9,550 nucleotides of DNA from Desulfobacteraceae bacterium (GTDB taxonomy: Bacteria; Desulfobacterota; DSM-4660; Desulfatiglandales; Desulfatiglandaceae), in NCBI GenBank assembly GCA_011048855.1, contig DSCZ01000054.1, forward strand, positions 1-9,550. The letters are read 5' to 3'. Position numbers and translations under genes: made by a program. A model generated the notes under the pieces. It was not told the DNA's origin. It made no database searches and was given only the letters and a program-made list of their open reading frames with translations. Position 1 is the stretch's first letter; each line of letters begins with the position of its first letter. Of the stretch, positions 1-7,400 are shown piece by piece.

Positions 1-1
1 A

Positions 2-511
2 CCTTATATCATCGTGGATTTTCAGTTCTCGAAACCCGGAAAAGGGCAGGCGCTCTACCGGTGCAAACTCAAGAACATGATAACCGGGGTTATCCTGGAC
101 AGGACATACCGTTCAGTGGACATGTTCCCGTCTGCAGAACTCCAAGAACGAACGATGCAGTTTCTCTACAGCCAGGAGAACGAATACTGCTTCATGGATC
201 TTCAAACCTATGAACAGAGCTTCCTGACAGCCGATCAGGTAGGGGATGCGGTCAACTATTTGATCGACAACCTGGAAGTGGACATCCTTTTTTTTCGGAC
301 ACAGGCCATCGGAATCACGCTTCCGAACTTCGTAAACCTGACCGTAACCCAGGCCGACCCTTGGGCGAAAGGCGATTCGGTGGCGGGCGACACAAAACCG
401 GTGACCCTCGAAACCGGATATGTTCTGAGAGTTCCTCCGTTCATTGAAGAAGGTCAAAAAATAACCATTGACACGAGAACCGGGGAGTATGTCACGAGAG
501 TTAAAGACTGA
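2..511 (+). CDS. efp: Elongation factor P (5' end cut by window edge)
   Basis: Elongation factor P binds ribosomes stalled on polyproline stretches, between the P and E sites, and stimulates peptide bond formation. The reading frame is open from base 2, before the first apparent start at 14, and reads PYIIVDFQFSKPGKGQA. This matches the family's domain I beginning around residue 21, so about 20 N-terminal residues lie outside the window. The lysine modified in E. coli (K34, in KPGKGQ) is encoded at 41-43. The middle OB-fold domain contains ITLPNFVNLTV and the C-terminal domain ends in the conserved TRTGEYVTRVKD. The 3' end overlaps the next gene, epmA, whose product modifies this lysine, so the pair is probably co-transcribed. 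The family assignment is secure; the promoter and true start cannot be seen. Confidence 0.96.
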   Translation, partial: PYIIVDFQFSKPGKGQALYRCKLKNMITGVILDRTYRSVDMFPSAELQERTMQFLYSQENEYCFMDLQTYEQSFLTADQVGDAVNYLIDNLEVDILFFRTQAIGITLPNFVNLTVTQADPWAKGDSVAGDTKPVTLETGYVLRVPPFIEEGQKITIDTRTGEYVTRVKD

Positions 512-1445
512 CCCCCGGGCCGGCACCGACCTTTCATCCCTGCCTGCGAAAACCGCTGAACTCACGTTGAGGGCACATATCTTTTCAGCTGTCCGTGATT
601 TTTTCACCCATCGCGGTTACCTGGAAGTCGAAACTCCGTACAGGGTCCCTGCACCGGCTCCCGAACCCTACATTGACGCCGTTCCAACCGGAGACATGTT
701 CCTTCATACATCCCCCGAGCTGTGTATGAAACGGCTGCTGGCCGCAGGTTATTCGAAAATTTTTCAAATCTGCAAATGCTTCCGCGCCGGTGAGCGGGGC
801 TCCCTTCATATCCCGGAATTCACAATGCTTGAATGGTACCGGTCCGGTTGTAACTACCTTGGGCTGATGAAAGAAACCGAATCTTTGATTTGTTCCGTGG
901 CGGACGTGGTAAATCCGGGTCGGTGTATTGTTTCCTCAGGTCAAACCATTGATCTCAGCCCGCCGTGGCCCCGATTTTCAGTAAAGCAAGCCTTTGCAAA
1001 GCACTCGACCGTTCCGTTGGAATCTGCTATCCGGGAAAACCTGTTCGACGAAATCATGGTGCGGGACATCGAGCCGAAACTGGGGCTCGAACAGCCGACG
1101 TTCATTTATGATTATCCCGCATCCATGGCCGCTCTTGCCAGGACGAGTCCGTCCGATCCATCTTTGGCAGAGCGGTTTGAACTATATATCGGCGGAATCG
1201 AGCTGGCGAACGGTTTCAGTGAGCTTACCGACCCTGTGGAGCAGGAGGCGAGATTCCTCGCGGCGGAAACAATGCGTAGAGGGGCCGGCAAGCCTCCGTA
1301 CCCGAAACCCGTTAAATTTCTGGAAGCCTTGTACCATATGCCCGAAGCCGCAGGCATAGCGCTCGGCATGGACAGGCTCGTGATGGCATTCTGCGACACG
1401 ACTGAAATAGATGACGTGGTGGCTTTCACGCCTGAGGATCTATGA
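489..1445 (+). CDS. epmA: EF-P--(R)-beta-lysine ligase EpmA (GenX/PoxA/YjeA)
   Basis: EpmA is a lysyl-tRNA synthetase paralogue that attaches (R)-beta-lysine to the conserved EF-P lysine instead of charging tRNA. It has the class II synthetase catalytic core only, with no anticodon-binding domain, and at 318 residues it is close to the 325 of E. coli EpmA. Motif 2 is visible at about residues 98-118 (FRAGERGSLHIPEFTMLEWY). Motif 3 is GIALGMDRLVM at about 289-299. The alanine in GIAL aligns with E. coli A298, known to favour beta-lysine; true LysRS has glycine there. The ATG at 489 was chosen because GGGGAG lies just upstream, although its spacing of about one base is unusually short. A TTG at 468 would add seven residues. 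The gene overlaps the efp stop by 23 bases, suggesting translational coupling. The aminomutase partner gene epmB is not in the window. Confidence 0.93.
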   Translation: MSRELKTDPRAGTDLSSLPAKTAELTLRAHIFSAVRDFFTHRGYLEVETPYRVPAPAPEPYIDAVPTGDMFLHTSPELCMKRLLAAGYSKIFQICKCFRAGERGSLHIPEFTMLEWYRSGCNYLGLMKETESLICSVADVVNPGRCIVSSGQTIDLSPPWPRFSVKQAFAKHSTVPLESAIRENLFDEIMVRDIEPKLGLEQPTFIYDYPASMAALARTSPSDPSLAERFELYIGGIELANGFSELTDPVEQEARFLAAETMRRGAGKPPYPKPVKFLEALYHMPEAAGIALGMDRLVMAFCDTTEIDDVVAFTPEDL

Positions 1446-1560
1446 AAAACGGATTTTGGGTTGATAGATAAGCCTCTAAAGGCTATAGTAGCAGCCTCTG
1501 AAATACACGGTTCCCGATATCTATCCGGTGCCGTACCAGATCGCAGAATAAAGGAAGATC

Positions 1561-2316
1561 ATGCAGGTGCATCTACCCTCCCAGGAACCGATCGTGGAAG
1601 ACAGGATCCTTCCCATACGGAAAAGTCCCAGGAAAAGGGTTTGCGTATCCTGCGGAACCAACGACTTGAAGCCCGGAAGACGCTATTGTTCGCCCGAATG
1701 CAGACAGAGGATGAAATGGGTGCTGGCCCTGTCCGAAGGTCTGCTAAGAACCTACAACGCCCGTTACGCCGCCTTTTCGTTTACCGCCGATTATGTGATA
1801 CTCGATGTCCTCTCTGTTTGGGCAAAGGAAATCTCCCGTTTCATTCAGCCGCGCACTCCCGGGAACAGGCCTTCTGAGGATCTCAAGGCCATGATCCTGG
1901 AATCTGGAAGGCAGTGGTATGCGATGCTGGAAAAACGCGTTTCGAGAAGCCGTGCAGCGCTTTACCTTCTGGAGGGGGGCCTTCAGAAAAACATGGATCC
2001 GGAAAGCATCAAACCGGAGAGAAAAGCAGCTCCCCGCCTTTCCAGGGATCAAACGAAATGCCTCAAGGTTCTCGACCTCGGCAGGAAGGACCTGGCCTCC
2101 AATGACAGGCATGCTGTGATACGGAAAGCTTACAAGCGGCTGGCAAAACATCATCACCCCGATGTGGGAGGGGATACCGAGAAATTCAAAGAATTGAACA
2201 GAGCTCACGAACAAATGTTGATGTGGTGCGAAAATCCCAACTATACCTGCAGGAAGGCACTCGAAGACTGCTGGTCCTACGACAGCTTTACAAACAGATG
2301 GAGCCCTCCATTATAG
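1561..2316 (+). CDS. Zinc-finger and C-terminal J-domain protein (DnaJ-like)
   Basis: This 251-residue protein probably acts as a specialised co-chaperone that stimulates a DnaK-type Hsp70, inferred only from its J domain. Residues 28-47 hold a C-x2-C-x11-C-x3-C motif (CVSCG ... RYCSPECR), which looks like a small treble-clef zinc finger. Residues 52-150 are mostly helical with no recognisable motif. Residues about 167-222 form a J domain with the HPD tripeptide at 199-201 within KHHHPDVGGD. The Gly/Phe region and the CxxCxGxG zinc domain of canonical DnaJ are absent, and the J domain is C-terminal, so this is neither DnaJ nor CbpA. The start is supported by AAGGAAG at 1551-1557. A 115-base gap separates it from epmA and holds only a weak hairpin (1471-1484, no T-run). 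Its stop overlaps the convergent rarA stop. Client or pathway is unknown. Confidence 0.85.
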   Translation: MQVHLPSQEPIVEDRILPIRKSPRKRVCVSCGTNDLKPGRRYCSPECRQRMKWVLALSEGLLRTYNARYAAFSFTADYVILDVLSVWAKEISRFIQPRTPGNRPSEDLKAMILESGRQWYAMLEKRVSRSRAALYLLEGGLQKNMDPESIKPERKAAPRLSRDQTKCLKVLDLGRKDLASNDRHAVIRKAYKRLAKHHHPDVGGDTEKFKELNRAHEQMLMWCENPNYTCRKALEDCWSYDSFTNRWSPPL

Positions 2317-3627
2317 ACCCGGCCGACGTTTCAGTCTGGCAGCATTCCTGCGTCTCAGCTCCCGCTCAAAGCCCCGGTCCGTTGGCTTATAGAACTCATT
2401 GCGCCGCACACCGTCAGGAAGATAACGATCCGCGACCCAGGCTCCAGGATAATTGTGAGGATATCGATATCCCTTGCTGTATCCTAATTTTTTCATCAAC
2501 GCGGTCGGAGCATTCCGTATATGCATCGGAACAGCCAGTTGCCCGGTCTCACCGATCTCCTTCTTCACCTCTTTTTCGGCGAGATAAAGTGCGTTGCTTT
2601 TAGGCGCTTCAGCAAGATACACCGCTGCTTCGGCAAGAGCCAGTCCGGCTTCAGGAGCCCCGACCCTGTGCCATGCATCAAAGGCCGCCAGCGCTATGGA
2701 CAGGGCCTGCGGATCGGCCAGACCCACATCCTCGGATGCAAATCTTATCATGCGCCGGGCGATGAACAAGGGGTCCTCCCCCGCTTCAAGCATTCGGTAG
2801 AGCCAGTAAAGGCCGGCCTGTGGGTCGCTCCCCCGCAGGCTTTTATGAAAAGCCGAAATCAGGTTGTAATGTTCCTCCCCGTCCTTGTCGTAACGCAGTG
2901 CCTGTTTTCCGAAAACCCGCTCGATTTCCGCAGCCGTGACAGCCACGGGACCGGTTCGGTCGGGTCCGGCCGCATCCATCACAACGGCTTCAAGACCGTT
3001 GAGGGCAGCCCTGCCGTCCCCCTGGGCCATCGATGCAAGCATGCCCACTACCTCATCGGACATCTGCACTTTCAAATTTCCAAGCCCTTTTTCATCATCA
3101 GCCAGTGCACGAACCAGCAGAGCCTTAACCGCTGAAGGTTCCAGAGGATTTAAAACAACAACCCTCGTCCTCGACAGAAGCGGTGGAATAATTTCAAAGG
3201 AGGGGTTCTGGGTGGTGGCGCCGAGCAGGATAACGAGTCCGCTTTCCACGTGAGGCAGAAATGCGTCCTGCTGAGCCTTGTTGAAACGATGGATTTCGTC
3301 AACGAACAACAGCGTGGGGGTCGAAAAACGCTCGCGGGCCTCCTCGGCCCCTGCAATCACCTGACGTAACTCTTTGAGTCCGGATGTCACAGCCGAGAAG
3401 GTGCGGAATGGGTAGCTGGTATAGGAGGCTGCAAGTTTCGCCAGCGTCGTTTTACCCGAGCCGGGCGGACCCCAGAAAATCATCGAGCCGATTCGTCCAC
3501 TCTTGAGGGCCCGTTCGAGGTGGGCACCTGGGCCGAGCAAATGCTCCTGCCCTACCATTTCTTCTATTCGTGAAGGCCTCATCCGCTCAGCCAGTGGATT
3601 GATCCGACCTTCCGCAGCCCTGGTCAC
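2311..3627 (-). CDS. rarA: Replication-associated recombination protein A (RarA/MgsA AAA+ ATPase)
   Basis: RarA is a tetrameric clamp-loader-like AAA+ ATPase that acts at stalled replication forks and interacts with SSB. With the start chosen here it is 438 residues, against 447 in E. coli. Visible motifs are Walker A GPPGSGKT (residues 53-60), Walker B LLFVDE (106-111), sensor 1 GATTQNP (136-142), a putative arginine finger in LLSRTR (R153) and sensor 2 GDGRAALN (R206). The RarA-specific C-terminal region includes HKSLRGSDPQAGLYWLYRML and YLPDG ... FYKPTDRGF. The frame is open for 99 further codons upstream, but that stretch is Arg/Gly-rich, has no family similarity and lies over the receiver-like gene. 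GTG at 3627 is therefore preferred, preceded by AAAGGGA about six bases upstream. The GTG overlaps the upstream stop in GTGA. The gene lies head-on to the J-domain gene, sharing 6 bases at their stops. Confidence 0.95.
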   Translation of the reverse strand: MTRAAEGRINPLAERMRPSRIEEMVGQEHLLGPGAHLERALKSGRIGSMIFWGPPGSGKTTLAKLAASYTSYPFRTFSAVTSGLKELRQVIAGAEEARERFSTPTLLFVDEIHRFNKAQQDAFLPHVESGLVILLGATTQNPSFEIIPPLLSRTRVVVLNPLEPSAVKALLVRALADDEKGLGNLKVQMSDEVVGMLASMAQGDGRAALNGLEAVVMDAAGPDRTGPVAVTAAEIERVFGKQALRYDKDGEEHYNLISAFHKSLRGSDPQAGLYWLYRMLEAGEDPLFIARRMIRFASEDVGLADPQALSIALAAFDAWHRVGAPEAGLALAEAAVYLAEAPKSNALYLAEKEVKKEIGETGQLAVPMHIRNAPTALMKKLGYSKGYRYPHNYPGAWVADRYLPDGVRRNEFYKPTDRGFERELRRRNAARLKRRPGL

Positions 3628-4133
3628 TTTCGTCCCTTTCGGCCGTTGACGGCCTTGCAGAACACCATGGAAAGCCTGTCCATATCCAGCGGAAATCCAA
3701 TCAGTGCATCGGCCCGTATATCGGCCGGATCTGAGGCGCCGCCGTCGAGTTTCGCCCCGATCAAAGCCACCGCGGCCTGCGGGTCGCCCTGTCTTATACA
3801 GGCGAGAAACCTGGCACGGTCCAGATCCGGCAACCCCTCGTCCACAATGACGAAATCGAATTTGTGTTTTCGGAAAAGCTCCAGTGCCCTCGCCGCGCTC
3901 GCAGCTTCCCGCACTTCGGCGCATTTGTCGGAAACAAGCATGAACAGCAGATCTTTAGCGAGCCCCTCTCCTATCGCCAGCAGCACCTTTGTGTCCCTGA
4001 GCCTGCAGGGCGCAGACCTCTCAGGTTTCCCCGCCGTGACGAGTGGTGTCGGGGCCGCAGACCCGGTTTTCGAGGCCGTGCTCGACCGAAGCACCTGTGC
4101 CTTTAGAAAATTTTTTCCTGCAGGTTTTTTCAT
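3624..4133 (-). CDS. Degenerate receiver-domain (CheY-like) protein
   Basis: This 169-residue protein has a Lys/Ala/Ser/Pro-rich N-terminal tail of about 47 residues and then a single receiver-like domain (about 48-160). The domain is recognised from its pattern of a beta strand (KVLLAIGEG), a helix, and the strand-loop DFVIVDEGLPDLD, where D98 is at the phospho-acceptor position. The other active-site residues are missing. The paired acidic residues after strand 1 read A-I-G-E, the Thr/Ser before helix 4 reads glycine (LIGA, G126), and the conserved Lys reads phenylalanine (GFP, F147). It has no output domain, so it is more likely a phosphorylation-independent protein-interaction module than a normal response regulator. 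The ATG at 4133 has GGGA five bases upstream; a TTG directly before it is less likely. Its TGA overlaps the rarA GTG start, suggesting coupled translation. Function unknown. Confidence 0.75.
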   Translation of the reverse strand: MKKPAGKNFLKAQVLRSSTASKTGSAAPTPLVTAGKPERSAPCRLRDTKVLLAIGEGLAKDLLFMLVSDKCAEVREAASAARALELFRKHKFDFVIVDEGLPDLDRARFLACIRQGDPQAAVALIGAKLDGGASDPADIRADALIGFPLDMDRLSMVFCKAVNGRKGRK

Positions 4134-4301
4134 CAATATCCCGGGAAAGAGGTTTTAATGACCGGCCGTCCCTGGGGAACGGAAAACGGCCTTGAAGATC
4201 CATGCCGCATACCGTATCATAATTGCCGTAGCGGTTACAACCGCCTGAAGAAGATCAAGAAGAGGTTTTCATAAAAGTTCCAACCGCTTTTGCGGCCAAT
4301 T
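4134..4301. other. Intergenic leader region of the receiver-rarA pair
   Basis: No gene is seen in this 168-base stretch. It contains several short inverted repeats: GGCCGT (4164-4169) with ACGGCC (4186-4191), GCGGTT (4231-4236) with AACCGC (4239-4244), and CCGC-TTTT-GCGG (4284-4295). None is followed by a T-run long enough to call a terminator. It presumably carries the promoter and 5' leader of the minus-strand receiver-rarA unit. Confidence 0.5.
4216..4244 (-). promoter_or_regulatory. Possible promoter with overlapping inverted repeat, upstream of receiver-rarA
   Basis: On the minus strand, TATGAT (4221-4216) matches five of six bases of a sigma-70 -10 box. The hexamer 17 bases further upstream is GCGGTT (4244-4239), a poor -35. 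That hexamer is one arm of an inverted repeat with a two-base gap, so a repressor or activator site overlapping the -35 region is conceivable. Transcription from here would give a leader of roughly 75 bases before the ATG at 4133. The call rests on sequence resemblance only. Confidence 0.25.
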
Positions 4302-4442
4302 TTGATGGCATCGTAAAAAGTCGTCACCCCGTTGAAAAACGGGGGGTAGGGTTTCTGCAACTACCTGGAACAACTGGATTCCGGCTCCCGGATCTTAGTC
4401 CGGAACCGGCATGGCGGTTCGAAGACTATACGACGCCGTCAA
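4302..4442. repeat. MITE-like intergenic repeat with imperfect terminal inverted repeats
   Basis: The left arm at 4302-4322 begins TTGATGGCATCGTA and ends AGTC. The reverse complement of the right arm, 4424-4442, reads TTGACGGCGTCGTATAGTC. They agree at 12 of the first 14 positions and again in the last four bases, with a two-base length difference between. Inside are two hairpins: CCCCGTT-GAAA-AACGGGG (4327-4344), a 7-bp stem with a GNRA-type tetraloop, and CCGGA/TCCGG (4388-4392 with 4399-4403) enclosed by CCGG/CCGG (4381-4384 with 4406-4409). There is no coding capacity. The composition resembles dispersed intergenic repeats I associate with Desulfobacterota genomes, but copy number cannot be seen here. 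No clear target-site duplication is visible. It ends 27 bases before the dnaE start. Confidence 0.65.
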
Positions 4443-4460
4443 GAATCACTATATACCCGA

Positions 4461-4468
4461 GAGGTGAT
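4461..4468 (+). promoter_or_regulatory. Strong ribosome binding site of dnaE
   Basis: GAGGTGAT matches eight consecutive bases of the anti-Shine-Dalgarno complement. With GAGG at 4461-4464 it sits five bases before GTG 4470 and favours that codon over GTG 4464, which lies inside the binding site itself. Confidence 0.75.
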
Positions 4469-4469
4469 T

Positions 4470-7400
4470 GTGTCAGCCCCCGATCCGTTTGTCCATCTTC
4501 ATGTACATACCGAGTACAGCCTGCTCGACGGAGCCATCCGGATAGAGCAGATGCTCTCTAAATGTAAATCCCTTGACATGCCTGCAGTGGCGGTTACAGA
4601 CCATGGAAACATGTTCGGAACCGTGCAGTTTTACGACCTTGCCACCAGGGCCGGCATCAAGCCGATAATCGGAGCCGAAGTATATGTCGCGCCTGGGGAC
4701 CGTCGGGATCGCACACAGCCCGCAGACGGCACTCCCAGCGCCCACCACCTGGTGCTCCTGGTTATGAATGAAACCGGATACCGCAACCTGAGCAGGCTGA
4801 TCACTCTCGGTCACCTGGAAGGATTCTACTACCACCCCCGCGTGGACTTCGAGTTGCTGGCGCAATACAACGAAGGCCTGATCGCCTTGACCGCCTGCCT
4901 GAAAGGAATGGTTCCAGACCTGATCAACAGGGGCATGTACGATGCAGCACGTGAAAAGACGATGGAACTTCAACGCATATTCGACAATGACAGGCTTTAC
5001 CTCGAAGTCCAGGCCAACAAGCTTCCCCGGCAGGAAATCGTAAACCAGGGCCTCCGTGAGATCTCCGGGGACCTATCCATTCCGCTGGCGGCCACCAATG
5101 ACTGTCACTACCTGAACAGGGAAGACGCTGAAGTGCATGATGTCCTTCTATGTATACAGACAGGAAAAACCCTCGATGATGAAAACCGGTTGAAATTCAC
5201 CGGCACAGAGTTTTATTTCAAGACCCGGGCGGAGATGCTCGAAGCGCTGCCGGATTTCGAGGATGCACTGGACAACACCTGGCATATTGCCCAAAAATGC
5301 AATTATGAAATGGAATTCGGCAGTTACAAGTATCCAGTCTTCCATCTGTCGGACAACCGAAGCCTCGAAGATCTGTTTGAAGAAGCAGCCCGCAAGGGTT
5401 TTGCCGCCAGAATGGAGGCCATGGAACAGGAGGAAGGACCGACCGACGCCGCACAGGTCGAAGAATACCGGCGGCGCCTTCAATACGAGATAGGAATAAT
5501 CAAGAAGATGGGCTTTGCCGGCTACTTTTTGATCGTGGCCGATTTCATCGAATTCGCCCGCAAGGAAGGAATTCCGGTCGGCCCCGGCAGAGGCTCCGCG
5601 GCAGGCTCCCTGGTTGCCTACAGCCTGAGGATAACGAACATAGATCCCATGAAATACGGGTTGCTGTTCGAACGTTTTCTGAACCCCGGCAGGATAAGTA
5701 TGCCCGACATCGACATCGACTTCTGTATCACCGGCAGAGACGAGGTCATCAAATACGTAGCGGAAAAATACGGACGGGAAAATGTTTCGCAGATCATAAC
5801 ATTCGGCACGATGAAGGCCAGGGGGGCAATAAGAGATGTGGGCCGCACGCTCAGCATACCTCTCGGCGAGGTGGACCGCATCGCGAAACTCGTTCCCGAG
5901 GGGCCGGGTGTAAGCCTCGAGGCCGCCATAGAAAGTGAGCCCCAGCTCAAACAGCTCGAGCGGCAGGAAGGGCCAATGGGAAAGCTGCTCAAGATATCCC
6001 GCGCGCTGGAAGGACTCACCAGGCATGCCTCAACCCATGCTTGCGGAGTGGTTATCGCCGACAGGCCACTGGTGGATTATCTTCCCCTTTTTAAAGGCTC
6101 AAGAGATGAAATCGTCACCCAGTTCACGATGGACAGGGTGGAACAACTCGGATTGATAAAATTCGATTTCCTGGGCCTGAAGACCCTGACGGTGATCAAG
6201 CAGGCGCTGGACCTGATAGCACGGACAACGGGCAAAGTCATCGATATAGAGAAAATACCGCTCGACGACAAAGCTACATTCAGGCTTTGCTCGGAAGGAA
6301 AAACCACGGGGGTTTTCCAGCTGGAAAGCTCGGGGATGAAAGAGCTTCTAAGAAATCTTCGGCCGGAAGTGTTCGAAGATGTGATAGCCCTGGTCGCCCT
6401 CTATCGTCCCGGACCTCTCGGGAGCAACATGGTCAAGGACTTCATCGACGGCAAAAACGGGAGGGGATCCATCCGATACCCGCTGCCGCAGCTGGCACCG
6501 GTGCTGAAAGAGACATACGGCGTGATCCTTTACCAGGAACAGGTGATGAAAATCGCCCAGATCGTCGCCAACTATTCTCTTGCCGAAGCCGACGAACTCA
6601 GAAAGGCCGTGGGAAAGAAAAAACCCGAAGTCCTTGCCGCCCACAAGCGACGTTTCATGGATGGTGCGCTGGCCAATCAGGTGCCCGGTGAAACAGCCGG
6701 GCATCTCTTTGCCCTGATTGATAAATTCGGCGGCTACGGCTTCAACAAGTCCCATTCGGCGGCCTATGCCCTGATCGCGTATCAGACAGCCTACCTGAAG
6801 GCCCATTACCCGGTGGAATTCATGGCGGCGCTGCTGACACAGGATATGGGGAACCAGGATAAAACGATAAAAAATATCGCCGAATGCCGCGCGATGGGGA
6901 TACAGATTCTGCCGCCGGATATCAACGAAAGCCAGGCGGACTTCGCGGTGGTGGAAAAGAAAATCCGATTCGGTCTTGCCGCGGTAAAAAACGTGGGTCT
7001 GAAAGCTGTGGACTCCATCATTGAAGAGCGGACAAAAAACGGTCCATTTAAAGATCTGGGGGATTTCTGCAGGCGGATCGAGGGAGCTAAAGTCAACCGC
7101 CGGGTCATTGAGGGTTTAATCGAGTGCGGCGCGCTGGATTTTACAGGGATTTACCGATCCCGCCTTTTTGCGGCCCTCGATGATGTCATGAAACTCTGCG
7201 GGGGGGCCCACAACAGCAACCAGATGTCCATGTTCGATATGTTCGACCTGCAGGGAGGCGGCGGAAACGGCCTGCTGTCCTTCCCGGAAATCGACGAATG
7301 GGACGAGCGGGAAAAGCTTCGCAAGGAAAAAAACGCACTGGGCTTTTATATCACCGGCCATCCACTTGACAAGTACGGGAGCGACGTGGAGCGGTTCGCC

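Noticed and set aside
1471..1484. Hairpin AGCCT-CTAA-AGGCT after epmA as a terminator
   Set aside because: The stem is only 5 bp and no T-run follows, so it is too weak to call.
1461..1877. 138-codon plus-strand open frame overlapping the J-domain gene start
   Set aside because: It is out of frame with the J-domain protein, Arg/Ser-rich, and lacks a good ribosome binding site, whereas the overlapping frame has a clear zinc finger and J domain.
2521..3135. 204-codon plus-strand open frame opposite rarA
   Set aside because: Antisense to conserved RarA motifs; the translation resembles no domain.
3628..3924. 99-codon N-terminal extension of the rarA reading frame
   Set aside because: It is Arg/Gly-rich, shows no RarA similarity and lies entirely over the receiver-like gene. 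GTG 3627 gives the normal family length and has a ribosome binding site.
3646..4158. 170-codon plus-strand open frame opposite the receiver-like gene
   Set aside because: Ser/Ala/Pro-rich shadow translation of the opposite strand with no recognisable domain and no ribosome binding site of note.
4164..4191. GGCCGT/ACGGCC stem as an intrinsic terminator
   Set aside because: The loop is long, neither strand has a T-run after the stem, and it sits at the start, not the end, of a transcription unit.
5148..6026. 292-codon minus-strand open frame inside dnaE
   Set aside because: It lies fully antisense to the conserved polymerase core, its product has no family features, and GC-rich codon use explains the open frame.
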